Below are positions 27,037 to 36,289 of a stretch of 64,000 nt of DNA, one piece after another. Under the pieces are notes generated by a model, which saw only the letters and a program-made list of their open reading frames with translations, searched no databases and was not told the origin of the DNA. The stretch lies in NCBI RefSeq assembly GCF_023074075.1, contig NZ_JADPKT010000003.1, positions 480,001 through 544,000 of the forward strand, in the 5' to 3' direction. Both the position numbers and the translations under genes were made by a program. Position 1 is the stretch's first letter. Each line of letters opens with the position of its first letter. This DNA comes from Bradyrhizobium sp. 138. Its GTDB lineage: Bacteria > Pseudomonadota > Alphaproteobacteria > Rhizobiales > Xanthobacteraceae.

Positions 27037-28934
27037 GAATGCAATTTGCGTCGCGGGCGACCGGCCGCTTGCGTGGGTGCGGTGTTGGTCTCGCTGAAGA
27101 GCTCGGCGAGCTTCTCGGTGATGGCGCCGCCGAGCTCTTCGGCATCCACGATCGTCACCGCGCGGCGATAATAACGCGTCACGTCATGGCCGATGCCGAT
27201 CGCGATCAGCTCGACCGGCGAGCGGGTCTCGATCTCCTCGATGATGTGGCGCAGATGCCGCTCGAGATAATTGCCCGGATTGACCGACAGCGTGGAATCG
27301 TCGACAGGCGCGCCGTCCGAGATCATCATCAGGATCTTGCGCTGCTCGGCCCTCCCCAGCAGGCGCTTGTGCGCCCAGTCCAGCGCCTCGCCGTCGATGT
27401 TCTCCTTGAGCAGACCCTCGCGCATCATCAGCCCGAGATTTTTCCGCGCACGGCGCCAGGGGGCGTCGGCGGATTTGTAGATGATGTGGCGGAGATCGTT
27501 GAGGCGGCCGGGATTGGCCGGCTTGCCGGCGGCAAGCCAGGCTTCGCGGGACTGGCCACCTTTCCAGGCGCGCGTGGTGAAGCCGAGGATTTCAACCTTG
27601 ACGCCGCAACGCTCCAGCGTGCGGGCGAGGATGTCGGCGCAGGTCGCCGCGACCGTGATCGGGCGTCCGCGCATCGAGCCGGAATTGTCGAGCAGCAGCG
27701 TCACCACGGTGTCGCGGAAGGTCGCCTCCTTCTCGTGCATGAAGGACAGCGGGTGATAGGGATCGGTGACGACGCGCGACAGCCGCGCCGGGTCGAGAAT
27801 TCCCTCTTCGAGATCGAACTCCCAGGCGCGGTTCTGCTGCGCCATCAGGCGGCGCTGCAGCCGGTTGGCGAGACGGGCGACGATGCCTTGCAGATGCGCC
27901 AGCTGCTTGTCGAGATAGGCGCGCAGGCGCTCCAGCTCGTCATGGTCGCAGAGGTCCTCGGCGGCAATGACCTCGTCGAATTTCGGCGCGAAGGCGTGAT
28001 ATTCCGGCCCGCGCGGCTCGTTCCTGCCGTGCGCGTTCGGACGCGTCGCCTCGCCCGGCGTCTCGTCGTCGCCGAGCTCGCCGTCGTCGAAAGTGTCGGA
28101 GGTCGAGGCCTGCGCGCTTTCCATCGCGCTCTCGCTCATCTCTTCCGAGCTCGCCTGCGCCTGGTCGGCGCTCATCTCCTGGGCGGCGTCTGAATCGGGC
28201 GAGCCTTCGGCGCCGGACTGGTCGTTGTCGCCGTCCTGGTTCTCGTCGTTGTCGTCATCGTCTTCGCTATCGGCGTTGCGTTCGTCGCCGAGCTCGAGCG
28301 CGGTGAGGAGGTCATGCACGGCATCGCCGAACCGGGTCTGGTCCTCGACCAGGCCATCGAGCCGGTCGAGCCGCTTGCCGATCTTGTCTTCGAGGATCGG
28401 ACGCCAGAGATCGACCATCTTCTTCGCCGCGGTCGGCGGCGCCATGCCGGTGAGGCGCTCGCGCACCAGCATCGCCAGCGCATCCGCCAGCGGCGCGTCG
28501 GCGCGGTCGGTGATCTCGTCGAACTTGCCGCGATGGAAATGATCGTCGAGCATCGCGGTGAGGTTTTTGGCAACGCCCGCCATGCGGCGCGCGCCGATCG
28601 CCTCGACGCGAGCCTGCTCCACCGCCTCGAACACGCCGCGCGCCTGCGGATTGCCGGGCATCAGCTTGCGATGCAGCTTGGCATCGTGACAGGCGATCTT
28701 GAGCGCGATGGAATCGGCGTGGCCGCGCACGATCGCCGCATCGCGCTTGGTCATCTTGCGCGCCGGCTCAGGCAGCCGCGCCTTGCCGGGCGCAAGGCCG
28801 GGACGCTCGGCGGCGAAGGAGACGTCGAGCTCCGGCGTCTTGGCGATCGCCTTCAGGCAGGAAGCGACCGAGCGCTTGAACGGCTCGGTCGGTGCTTCCT
28901 TGGTATTGCGGAATTTGGAGTTGGAGGTGGTCAT
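27033..28934 (-). CDS. cobT: Cobaltochelatase subunit CobT
   Basis: Component of the aerobic cobaltochelatase CobNST, which puts Co2+ into hydrogenobyrinic acid diamide in vitamin B12 synthesis. 633 aa, normal length. The centre (about residues 225-300) is a long acidic Asp/Glu/Ser stretch, typical of CobT. The C-terminal von Willebrand A-like domain has the metal site motif [11 protein letters not shown]. cobS lies upstream in the same direction, about 50 bp away, with a small palindrome in between. cobN is not in the window. Confidence 0.96.
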   Translation of the reverse strand: MTTSNSKFRNTKEAPTEPFKRSVASCLKAIAKTPELDVSFAAERPGLAPGKARLPEPARKMTKRDAAIVRGHADSIALKIACHDAKLHRKLMPGNPQARGVFEAVEQARVEAIGARRMAGVAKNLTAMLDDHFHRGKFDEITDRADAPLADALAMLVRERLTGMAPPTAAKKMVDLWRPILEDKIGKRLDRLDGLVEDQTRFGDAVHDLLTALELGDERNADSEDDDDNDENQDGDNDQSGAEGSPDSDAAQEMSADQAQASSEEMSESAMESAQASTSDTFDDGELGDDETPGEATRPNAHGRNEPRGPEYHAFAPKFDEVIAAEDLCDHDELERLRAYLDKQLAHLQGIVARLANRLQRRLMAQQNRAWEFDLEEGILDPARLSRVVTDPYHPLSFMHEKEATFRDTVVTLLLDNSGSMRGRPITVAATCADILARTLERCGVKVEILGFTTRAWKGGQSREAWLAAGKPANPGRLNDLRHIIYKSADAPWRRARKNLGLMMREGLLKENIDGEALDWAHKRLLGRAEQRKILMMISDGAPVDDSTLSVNPGNYLERHLRHIIEEIETRSPVELIAIGIGHDVTRYYRRAVTIVDAEELGGAITEKLAELFSETNTAPTQAAGRPRRKLHS

Positions 28935-28947
28935 GTCACCTTGATCC

Positions 28948-28973
28948 GTCGTCCCGGCGAAGGCCGGGACGAC
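28948..28973. repeat. Short perfect palindrome GTCGTCCCGG...CCGGGACGAC
   Basis: Two 10-bp arms around a 6-base loop between cobS and cobT. It resembles intergenic repeats elsewhere in the window (59505) and may act as an mRNA hairpin that sets the cobS/cobT ratio; that role is inference. Confidence 0.7.
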
Positions 28974-28986
28974 ACACCGGGAGGAA

Positions 28987-29985
28987 TCAGCTGAGCGCCA
29001 CGTTGACTGCCGATTCCGGCAGCTCCGCGTTGAAGCAGCGCTGGTAGAACTCGGCGACCAGGGGACGCTCGAGCTCGTCGCACTTGTTGAGGAAGGTGAC
29101 CCGGAAGGCGAAGCCGATATCGCCGAAGATGTCGGCGTTCTCGGCCCAGGTGATCACCGTGCGCGGGCTCATCACCGTCGACAGATCGCCGTTGGCGAAG
29201 GCGTTACGGGTGAGATCGGCAAGGCGCACCATCTTGTTGACGATGTCGCGGCCTTCACCGGTGCGATAGTGCTTGGCCTTGGCCAGCACGATCTCCACTT
29301 CCTCGTCATGGCTGAGATAGTTCAGCGTGGTGACGATCGACCAGCGGTCCATCTGGCCCTGGTTGATCTGCTGGGTGCCGTGATAGAGGCCCGAGGTGTC
29401 GCCGAGGCCGACCGTATTCGCCGTGGCGAACAGCCGGAACGCCGGATGCGGCTTGATCACCTTGTTCTGGTCGAGCAGCGTCAGGCGTCCGGAGACCTCC
29501 AGCACGCGCTGGATCACGAACATCACGTCCGGGCGGCCGGCGTCGTATTCGTCGAACACCAGCGCGACGTTGTTCTGCAGCGCCCAGGGCAAGATGCCGT
29601 CGCGGAATTCGGTGACCTGCTTGCCGTCGCGGACCACGATGGAGTCCTTGCCGACGAGGTCGATACGGCTGATGTGGCTGTCGAGGTTGACGCGCACGCA
29701 GGGCCAGTTCAGGCGGGCCGCGACCTGCTCGATGTGGGTGGATTTGCCGGTGCCGTGATAGCCGGTCACCATCACGCGGCGGTTGCGGGCAAAGCCGGCG
29801 AGAATGGCGAGCGTGGTGGCGCGGTCGAAGCGGTAATCGGAATCGACTTCGGGCACGTGAGGATCGACTTCGGAATAGGCCGGGACTTCGAGATCGCTGT
29901 CGATCCCGAACACCTGGCGCACCGACACCTTCATGTCGGGCTGACCGGAAACTTCCTCAACTTTGGACAGAGCGGCGGTCGTCAT
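28987..29985 (-). CDS. cobS: Cobaltochelatase subunit CobS
   Basis: AAA+ ATPase ring subunit that works with CobT and CobN in cobalt insertion. 332 aa from the ATG at 29985, preceded by GGAGG; an upstream in-frame extension is unlikely. Walker A is [10 protein letters not shown], Walker [13 protein letters not shown], with sensor region [12 protein letters not shown]. The N-terminal part [18 protein letters not shown] is the typical CobS start. It leads the unit cobS-cobT-phytase-like. Confidence 0.97.
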   Translation of the reverse strand: MTTAALSKVEEVSGQPDMKVSVRQVFGIDSDLEVPAYSEVDPHVPEVDSDYRFDRATTLAILAGFARNRRVMVTGYHGTGKSTHIEQVAARLNWPCVRVNLDSHISRIDLVGKDSIVVRDGKQVTEFRDGILPWALQNNVALVFDEYDAGRPDVMFVIQRVLEVSGRLTLLDQNKVIKPHPAFRLFATANTVGLGDTSGLYHGTQQINQGQMDRWSIVTTLNYLSHDEEVEIVLAKAKHYRTGEGRDIVNKMVRLADLTRNAFANGDLSTVMSPRTVITWAENADIFGDIGFAFRVTFLNKCDELERPLVAEFYQRCFNAELPESAVNVALS

Positions 29986-30281
29986 CAATCCTCCGAGGTC
30001 CCGGGCGGTCCCGAAACCGGTTATTCGCACGTTGGCTGCGGCTGGGTGCTGAAAATCAACCTATCAGAGACAAGTGGCCGGCAGAAGCCCGGCCGCCAAT
30101 CAAAGTTCCATTGTGTTTTCATTTAGATAGGCAAGGAACGCAGTTTTTGGAGGGCTGCCTTGCGAATCACGCTCGAATTTCGGTCGCGACCGGCGGCCCT
30201 GCCTACGCGAATGGCACTTTTACCGCCCATCCTTAACTAGGTAGGGTCCTCCGCAGGTCCATCGCCGATACGAAAGTCGAC

Positions 30282-30938
30282 GTGACATCCTTCCTCGATC
30301 CCCTCATCGCCTTCGTCTCGGCCCATCCGTGGCTGGCCTATCTGACCCTGTTCCTGGCGGCGCTGCTGGAAGCGGTGCCGGTGGTGGGCTCGGTGATCCC
30401 CGGCTCGACCATCATCCTGGCACTCAGCGCCCTGGTTCCGGGCGGCGAGCTGGCGCTGCCATGGGTGCTGCTTGCCGCTGCCCTTGGCGCCGTGCTCGGC
30501 GACGGATCGGCCTATTGGATCGGGCACCGGCGGCAGCGCGAGATCCTCACCACCTGGCCGCTGACCAATTATCCGCGCGTGGTCGCGCAGAGCGAGAATT
30601 TCTTCCATCGCTTCGGCACCTGGGCCGTGTTCTTCGCCCGCTTCGTGCCCCCGATCCGCGCCTTCGTGCCGGTGACATCAGGCGCGCTCGGCATGGCGCC
30701 GGCAAAGTTCTATGTGGTGAACATCCCGGCGATTTTGCTGTGGGCGCCGGCCCATGTGTTGCCCGGCGTGCTGGCCGTGTCGGCATTGCATGAATATGCC
30801 GGGCTGCCTCACCATGGGCATGTCGGCAAGCACATCTGGATCCTCGCCGTGGTTGGTGTCGCGATCGTTGCGGGCGCGGCGGTGTGGATCTATCGCCGGC
30901 GGAACGGCGGCCGTGTCGCGGCGAAGCCGCGGGCCTAG
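30282..30938 (+). CDS. DedA family membrane protein
   Basis: Inner-membrane protein of the DedA/VTT superfamily, members of which flip lipids such as undecaprenyl phosphate or phosphatidylethanolamine. 218 aa from the GTG at 30282. Family features: LEAVPVVGSVIPGSTII (re-entrant loop with Glu and Pro), GDGSAYWIGHR, then RFVPPIRAFVPVTSGALGM with the conserved Arg residues. About five hydrophobic segments. It stands alone, divergent from cobS. The lipid handled is not known. Confidence 0.87.
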   Translation: MTSFLDPLIAFVSAHPWLAYLTLFLAALLEAVPVVGSVIPGSTIILALSALVPGGELALPWVLLAAALGAVLGDGSAYWIGHRRQREILTTWPLTNYPRVVAQSENFFHRFGTWAVFFARFVPPIRAFVPVTSGALGMAPAKFYVVNIPAILLWAPAHVLPGVLAVSALHEYAGLPHHGHVGKHIWILAVVGVAIVAGAAVWIYRRRNGGRVAAKPRA

Positions 30939-31152
30939 CGACCTGAGCGAGCCGGGCTGGCGCCGCACAAGAGGCGGGCGGACCGAGCTCTCCGCTGCTC
31001 AAATTGCAGTCCACCGGGCATCCACGATGCGCAAAAACGGGTCAGCGAACTCCGTTGTCGATTAATTGCTTCACGACCCCTCGCCTTCGGATGACCCTCG
31101 TCCAATCACAGGCGGGCCGTTGCGGCCGCCGACACGATTTGGGGGTCGTTGC

Positions 31153-32154
31153 ATGCGCTCGAAGACAGCTCTCCACATGGCCTTGCTCGCGATCTCCGCG
31201 TGTGCGGCTGTCCTCAATCCCGGCTCCGCGGCCAAAGCCGAAGATGTGCTGAAGGCACGGCTTGCGCAGAATCTCGCGCCGATTTCGGGCCTGGCGATTG
31301 TCGCCAAGGCGAACGGCCTGTTCGCCAAGCAGGGACTCGATATCTCCGTCTCGAATTTCACGAGCGGAAAGCAGTGCCTCGACACGGTGATGGGTGGCGG
31401 AGCGGATATCGCAACGACCGCGGAGGCTCCGGTCACGGCGGCCGCAATGGCCCAGCAACCGATCGCCTTCGTCGCCGGGATGGAATATTCCGATCTGAAG
31501 ACGATGACGGCCGCCTCCGCCGCGATCAGAACGAAAGCCGATTTGCGCGGTAAGCGTATTGGCTTCACGGCCGGCACGGGCAGCGAGGTCTACACCGCTT
31601 CTCTGTTGAAAGCGGCGGGACTGACCGCCAAGGACGTTACGCTGGTCAATCTTCGCCCGCAGGAGATGCTTCCGGCCCTGGCGGCGGGGAGCATCGATGC
31701 GTTCGACACTTGGGAGCCGCATGTCGCGAATGCAAAGAAGGCTCTCGGCGAGGGTGCCGTCCTGCTCGACACCAAGGGAATCTATTCGGAGACCTTCAAC
31801 ATCGTCGTGACGCGGCCATATCTGGAGGCAAATCCGGCGGTCGTCAGCAAATTCCTGGCCGCCCTCATTGAAGCCGAGGGCTGGGTCAAGGCTCATCCGA
31901 ATGAAGCGATCGACATTGTCGCCACGGCGTCGGGCATGAAGCGCGACGAGCTTGCGGCGATCTGGTCGGACTACATCTATCACGTGCGCCTCGACGACAA
32001 GCTGCTCGAGACGCTGAAGACGCACGCCGCCTGGCGCCTCGAGACCGGCAATCATCCGCCCGGCGCGGGGATGCCCGATTTCGCGAAGGTCATCGTGACG
32101 GCGCCGCTGAAAACGCTTGATGGCGCGCGCGTGACGCTGTCGGCCAATCCATGA
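31153..32154 (+). CDS. ABC transporter substrate-binding protein (SsuA/TauA/NitT type)
   Basis: Periplasmic receptor of a three-gene importer. 333 aa from the ATG at 31153; the signal peptide is basic (MRSKTALHM) then hydrophobic and ends near AAKAED. The fold signs are GLFAKQGLDISV, the GGGADIATTAEAP ligand-loop and the YLEANPAVVSKFL helix. The class binds sulfonates, taurine, nitrate-like ions, pyrimidine precursors or other small N/S compounds. The nearby Crp/Fnr regulator and amidase point to a nitrogen compound, but that is inference. The stop overlaps the permease start by 4 bp. Confidence 0.85.
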   Translation: MRSKTALHMALLAISACAAVLNPGSAAKAEDVLKARLAQNLAPISGLAIVAKANGLFAKQGLDISVSNFTSGKQCLDTVMGGGADIATTAEAPVTAAAMAQQPIAFVAGMEYSDLKTMTAASAAIRTKADLRGKRIGFTAGTGSEVYTASLLKAAGLTAKDVTLVNLRPQEMLPALAAGSIDAFDTWEPHVANAKKALGEGAVLLDTKGIYSETFNIVVTRPYLEANPAVVSKFLAALIEAEGWVKAHPNEAIDIVATASGMKRDELAAIWSDYIYHVRLDDKLLETLKTHAAWRLETGNHPPGAGMPDFAKVIVTAPLKTLDGARVTLSANP

Positions 32155-32930
32155 GCGCCGGCGGACGCGCCCGTGCCAACGCGGCCCGGCGCCTGAGCGT
32201 GCTGGTCGGCGCGCTCTCCGTGCCGGCCTTTGTCGGCCTGTGGGAATTGGTTGCGCGATCACGCATCGTCAACGCGGTGCTGTTTCCGCCGCCTTCGACG
32301 GTCGCTGTCGCCGTGCTCGACTGGATCCACAGCGGACAGTTTTTCGGCGACCTTTCAGCGAGCCTCTTCCGCGTCACGGCTGGATTTGCGATTGGTGCCA
32401 CCGCTGGGATCGTGCTCGGCGTCCTGACCGGCGAATTCCGGCTGGTCTCGAGCCTGCTCTCCCCCTTGTTCCATATTCTACGCCCGATCCCGCCAATCGC
32501 CTTCGTGCCGATCGTGATCCTCTGGTTTGGGCTGTCCGAGACTGGCAAACTGTTCCTGGTCGTCTGGGGCGTGTTCTTCACGGTGTGGCTCGCAACCCAT
32601 ATCGGCGTACATAAGGTCGATCGCGGCCTCATTCGTGCCGCGCTGATGCTCGGCACGCCGCGCCGACAGATGCTGTCGGAGATCGTCCTCTTGGGCGCGC
32701 TTCCCTACATCGTCGTCGGCCTGCGCACGGCGGTAAGTATCTCCTTTTACACCCTCGTCGCCGCCGAGCTGGCGGGCGCGTTTGCCGGCATCGTCTACCG
32801 GATCGAGATCGCGCAACAGAACATGCAGACCGGACAGGTCATGGGAGGGCTGGCGGCGCTCGGACTGCTCTCATTCGTGGCCGATCGCTCCTTCGCGGCG
32901 ATTGCCGAACGGGCGGTATGGTGGCGATGA
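32151..32930 (+). CDS. ABC transporter permease (SsuC/TauC type)
   Basis: Inner-membrane permease, 259 aa, ATG at 32151 overlapping the binding-protein stop (ATGA). About six helices; the coupling loop that docks on the ATPase is seen as RAALMLGTPRRQMLSEIVLLGALP, equivalent to the EAA motif (here Arg-Ala-Ala). LFPPPSTV near the start and PIPPIAFVPIVILWFG in the middle are hallmarks of the sulfonate/nitrate/taurine group. Confidence 0.9.
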   Translation: MSAGGRARANAARRLSVLVGALSVPAFVGLWELVARSRIVNAVLFPPPSTVAVAVLDWIHSGQFFGDLSASLFRVTAGFAIGATAGIVLGVLTGEFRLVSSLLSPLFHILRPIPPIAFVPIVILWFGLSETGKLFLVVWGVFFTVWLATHIGVHKVDRGLIRAALMLGTPRRQMLSEIVLLGALPYIVVGLRTAVSISFYTLVAAELAGAFAGIVYRIEIAQQNMQTGQVMGGLAALGLLSFVADRSFAAIAERAVWWR

Positions 32931-33796
32931 TGCACAACCCGCTCCGTCCGACCTCACCGCTCCGGCTCGTGGATGCTCCGCCCGCACCTTCATCGGCAAC
33001 ACCTCAACCGATCATCCGCGTCGAAGATTTGAGCATCGTCTTCGATGCGCAACGCGGCCAAATCATTGCGGTGGACCGGGTGTCCCTGGACGTCATGTCG
33101 GGCGAATTCGTCTCGCTCGTGGGCCCGTCGGGCTGCGGCAAGTCTACGCTGTTGAATGCGATGGCAGGCCTCGAACGGCCGTTCGAAGGCCAGGTGATGG
33201 TGGCTGGCGGGCCGATGCTGGGACGCCGACCGGATGTCGGGATGGTCTTCCAGCAGCCGCATCTCTTCCCGTGGAAATCGGTGCGCCGTAACGTCGCTCA
33301 CGGCCCACGCGCACTCGGCAAGTCCAAAACGGAAGCGCTGCGGATCGCCGACGATCTGATTGAAATGATCGGGCTGACGAGATTCGCGAGCGCCTATCCG
33401 CATACGCTTTCAGGCGGCATGCAGCAGCGCGTGGCGATTGCTCGCGCCCTCGCGAACCAGCCGCGTGTCCTGCTCATGGACGAGCCGTTCGGCGCTCTGG
33501 ACGCGCAGACCCGCGCGGTGATGCAAGACAACCTTCTCGAACTTCGCGACCGGATCAATGCCACGATCGTTTTTGTCACGCACGATATCGACGAAGCCAT
33601 TCTCCTGTCGGATCGGGTGCTGATCATGAGCGCCGGCCCCGGTCGTATCCTGCGGGATCTCTGCGTGAACCTCCCGCGCCCGCGCTCCAGCGCGATCCTG
33701 ACCGATCCCGCCTATCTCGCCCTCAAGCGGGATTGCCTCGATCTGATCCGGACCGAAGGCCGCAAGGCGTTCGAGCAAATGGAAACAGCCACCTAG
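32918..33796 (+). CDS. ABC transporter ATP-binding protein (SsuB/TauB type)
   Basis: ATPase subunit of the importer, 292 aa. The ATG at 32918 overlaps the permease by 13 bp; ATG at 32927 (overlapping the stop as ATGA) is equally possible. Walker A GPSGCGKST, signature LSGGMQQRVAIARAL, Walker B VLLMDEPFGALD, H-loop FVTHDIDEA. The N-terminal 30 residues before IRVEDLSIVF are a non-conserved Pro-rich extension. Last gene of the transporter unit; the regulator follows after about 60 bp. Confidence 0.92.
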   Translation: MVAMMHNPLRPTSPLRLVDAPPAPSSATPQPIIRVEDLSIVFDAQRGQIIAVDRVSLDVMSGEFVSLVGPSGCGKSTLLNAMAGLERPFEGQVMVAGGPMLGRRPDVGMVFQQPHLFPWKSVRRNVAHGPRALGKSKTEALRIADDLIEMIGLTRFASAYPHTLSGGMQQRVAIARALANQPRVLLMDEPFGALDAQTRAVMQDNLLELRDRINATIVFVTHDIDEAILLSDRVLIMSAGPGRILRDLCVNLPRPRSSAILTDPAYLALKRDCLDLIRTEGRKAFEQMETAT

Positions 33797-33857
33797 CCAT
33801 AGTGTGGGCTGGCATGGCTCTTGAATAGTTCTGCTCCGGCTACCACGGAGCGGGCAG

Positions 33858-34583
33858 ATGTCAGCGACAACTCTCAGGACCACGGCCGGGGTCATGCTGG
33901 CCGAGTCGGATACTCTGGTCAGTTCGTTGCCGGGTTTGCTCGATCCCTTATGCGAGGCGGACCGGCGTCGCGTCCTTGCCATTGGTCGTCAGGAGGTTCT
34001 GGAAACCGGCAAGCATGTCTGGCGCCAGGGCGACACCCAGAGTGGCATCTATCTGATCGAGTCGGGCCGGATCCGCAGCTATTATGCAGCACCCTCCGGT
34101 CGTGAGGTGACGCTCGCGTACTGGTTCGCCGGCAATTTCGTCGGCGGGCCGGACCTGTTCGGGGCCGGAGCGCATATGTGGTCCTCGGTTGCAATTGAGC
34201 GCAGCCGGCTGCTGTTCCTGCCCGGCCCTGCGCTGCGCGACCTTGCGCTCCAGTCGGCCACCATCGCGGTTGCGCTTCTGGATGCGCTGGCGTTCAAGGC
34301 AAGGTGCTACTCGGCCATGGCGCAGATGCTCGGCACGCGGTCAGTGACCGAGCGCTTGCAGCGTCTGCTCATCTTTCTCTCCAAGATCTACGGATCGCCG
34401 CATGGCCGCGAGATCGTGATCGGCATTCCGTTCACCCATGGCGATCTCGCCAACCTGATCGGAGCGACACGGCAGTGGGTGACGGTGCAGCTTTCGCGGC
34501 TGCAGGCAAGAGGCGTCATCCGCTACGACAGAGGACTGATCGTCATCCTGAATTTGCGCGCGCTCGATCTCGAACTGGTCTAG
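33858..34583 (+). CDS. Crp/Fnr family transcriptional regulator
   Basis: 241 aa from the ATG at 33858. The cyclic-nucleotide-type beta barrel spans about residues 30-140 (HVWRQGDTQSGIYLIESGRI), and the winged helix follows (THGDLANLIGATRQWVTVQLSRLQ). There are no N-terminal Cys for an iron-sulfur cluster, so it is not FNR; the cAMP-contact residues of CRP are not clearly present either. It probably regulates the ABC transporter just upstream. Its TAG shares the palindrome CTAG with the stop of the convergent amidase gene. Confidence 0.85.
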   Translation: MSATTLRTTAGVMLAESDTLVSSLPGLLDPLCEADRRRVLAIGRQEVLETGKHVWRQGDTQSGIYLIESGRIRSYYAAPSGREVTLAYWFAGNFVGGPDLFGAGAHMWSSVAIERSRLLFLPGPALRDLALQSATIAVALLDALAFKARCYSAMAQMLGTRSVTERLQRLLIFLSKIYGSPHGREIVIGIPFTHGDLANLIGATRQWVTVQLSRLQARGVIRYDRGLIVILNLRALDLELV

Positions 34584-35992
34584 AGCGCGATGAGATCAGG
34601 CGAAGCTCCAGATTTGGCGGCAGGTGAGTAGACTTTCAGATCGAAGAGGGCGCCGCCGTCGTCCGGTTGCCATCTCGCGGCAAAGTCCAGCAGGGCATGG
34701 TCGTGCCATGGGGCTGCCAACAAGGTGATGCCCATGGGCATGCCCGTTGAGAGCGTGGCATTGGGAAGCGCCACCGCGCACAAGTCCAGAAGGTTGGCAA
34801 AATAGGAGTAGTAGCCGAGACGGCTGTTGAGCGTGACAGGGTCCTCCAGCATGTCAGCAATCGTGAAGGGACGCGGTGCGGTAGGTACTACGAGGACATC
34901 CATCTGCTTGAAGAGTAGCTGGACCTGCCGCCGCAGCTTCAGGAGACGGTGCTGCGCCGCGAATGCATCTGTCGCGGCGAAGTGCGACGCCGAATCCAGG
35001 ACTTTGCGCGTGACCTCCAGCAATCCACCATGATCGATATCGATGAGGGTGCTGATCGCCGCATGGCGTTCAGCGATCCAGGGCCCCGAAAACAGCATTT
35101 CGCCCCCCTCGGCGAAAGGGGTGAAGTCGATCTCGATGGCGTGGCCGCCCAACCCCGCGAGCCTCTCGCATGCCTGTTCGTAGAGAGCGTCGCATTCGGG
35201 CATGCCGAATGAGTTCAGCTGAGGCGCGGAAATACGTCCGAAGCGGAATTTGTTGGGAAAAGCAGACACAAGGTCGGGCGCTTGACGGCTGTAGGGGTCT
35301 TCGTCGTCGAAGCCCTCGACGAGCCCCAGCAGCAGCTTGCCCTCGGCGGCGGAATTGCAGAAGATCGATGGGCAATCCAGCGTCGGGCAGTTCGGGAGGA
35401 GCCCGCGGGATGAGACAAACCCGACCGTCGGCTTGATTCCAACGATGCCATTGAAGCCAGCCGGTATCCGGCCCGAGCCGCCGGTGTCGGTTCCGAGTGA
35501 AAAGGCAATATGGCCGGAGGCGACGGCGACAGCCGAGCCCGAGCTCGACCCGCCCGAGACATAGCGATCGTCGGCGGCACTCGGACAAACGCCATACGGT
35601 GACCGGGCCCCGGAGAGTCCGGTGGCGAACTGATCCAGATTGGTCTTGCCGAGGCAGATTGCACCCGCTGCGGCCAGGCGCTCGACGCACCGGGCGGATC
35701 GCTCGGCAACATAGGCGAATGAGGGACAGGCCGCCGTCGTAGGCATGCCCGCCACGTCGATGTTGTCCTTCACCCCGAAAGGCACACCAAGGAGCGGCAG
35801 AACTTCGCCTTGCGCGCTGCGTCGTGCGAGAGCTTCGGCTTCCGCCAGCGCCTCCCGCATCGGCCTCACATAGATCCAGCAGTTGCGGTGTCGGTCGCGT
35901 TCGATACGCTCATAAGCGGTTGCGATGGCCGAAGCGATTTCGGCGGAGGTGCGAAGGGCGCGGCTTCGGCTGGGTAGGGCGGCTTGCGACAC
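34580..35992 (-). CDS. Amidase-signature hydrolase, AtzF/allophanate hydrolase-like
   Basis: 470 aa from the ATG at 35992. The Ser-cisSer-Lys triad motifs are present: Lys in GVPFGVKDNIDVAG, the Gly/Ser loop YVSGGSSSGSAVAVA and the nucleophile loop GTDTGGSGRIPAGF. The early regions resemble the amidase domain of allophanate hydrolase (urea amidolyase pathway, or AtzF). True allophanate hydrolases carry a further C-terminal domain (total near 600 aa), which is missing here. Together with the neighbouring importer it suggests uptake and hydrolysis of a carbamoyl- or amide-containing compound. Convergent with the Crp gene, 4 bp overlap. Confidence 0.82.
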   Translation of the reverse strand: MSQAALPSRSRALRTSAEIASAIATAYERIERDRHRNCWIYVRPMREALAEAEALARRSAQGEVLPLLGVPFGVKDNIDVAGMPTTAACPSFAYVAERSARCVERLAAAGAICLGKTNLDQFATGLSGARSPYGVCPSAADDRYVSGGSSSGSAVAVASGHIAFSLGTDTGGSGRIPAGFNGIVGIKPTVGFVSSRGLLPNCPTLDCPSIFCNSAAEGKLLLGLVEGFDDEDPYSRQAPDLVSAFPNKFRFGRISAPQLNSFGMPECDALYEQACERLAGLGGHAIEIDFTPFAEGGEMLFSGPWIAERHAAISTLIDIDHGGLLEVTRKVLDSASHFAATDAFAAQHRLLKLRRQVQLLFKQMDVLVVPTAPRPFTIADMLEDPVTLNSRLGYYSYFANLLDLCAVALPNATLSTGMPMGITLLAAPWHDHALLDFAARWQPDDGGALFDLKVYSPAAKSGASPDLIAL

Positions 35993-36102
35993 GAATGGCT
36001 CCGGAGGCGATCGAAGATGCCGCGAGCCTGCCCGGGGGGCGACGACACGGAAAGCAATTAAGCGCTTCGCCTGTTGCGGTGAACTGCATTGCCTGCGCGC
36101 AC

Positions 36103-36238
36103 GCCTCGTCCTTCGAGATGACCGCTTCGCGGTCTTCTCAGGATGAGGCTAATCGGCGTCGGTGCCCGTTGAAACTGCTGCCACGCACTCCGTCCTCATC
36201 CTGAGGAGCGCTCTAAAGGAGCGCGTCTCGAAGGATGG
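36103..36238. repeat. Pair of CCTCATCCTGAGGAG-family repeats in inverted orientation
   Basis: Copy one (36103-36149) reads GCCTCGTCCTTCGAGATG ... TCTCAGGATGAGGC; copy two (36192-36238) reads GTCCTCATCCTGAGGAGC ... TCTCGAAGGATGG. As at 23889, the two face each other across about 45 bp, so the pair is itself one large palindrome. Confidence 0.85.
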
Positions 36239-36289
36239 TCGCGGCGAAAAGCTCTCATATGCGATAGCTCTTCCCGCAACCGAGGGACG

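Noticed and set aside
29986..30281. Possible cobalamin riboswitch upstream of cobS
   Set aside because: On the minus strand there is a GGCCACTTG resembling the B12 box, but the other conserved parts (the GGGAA and CTGCCCCCGCAACTGTA-like regions) are not seen, and the leader is short.
30939..31152. Possible guanidine-I riboswitch before the ABC transporter
   Set aside because: I looked because of the transporter-amidase combination, but none of the conserved ykkC-type segments is present.
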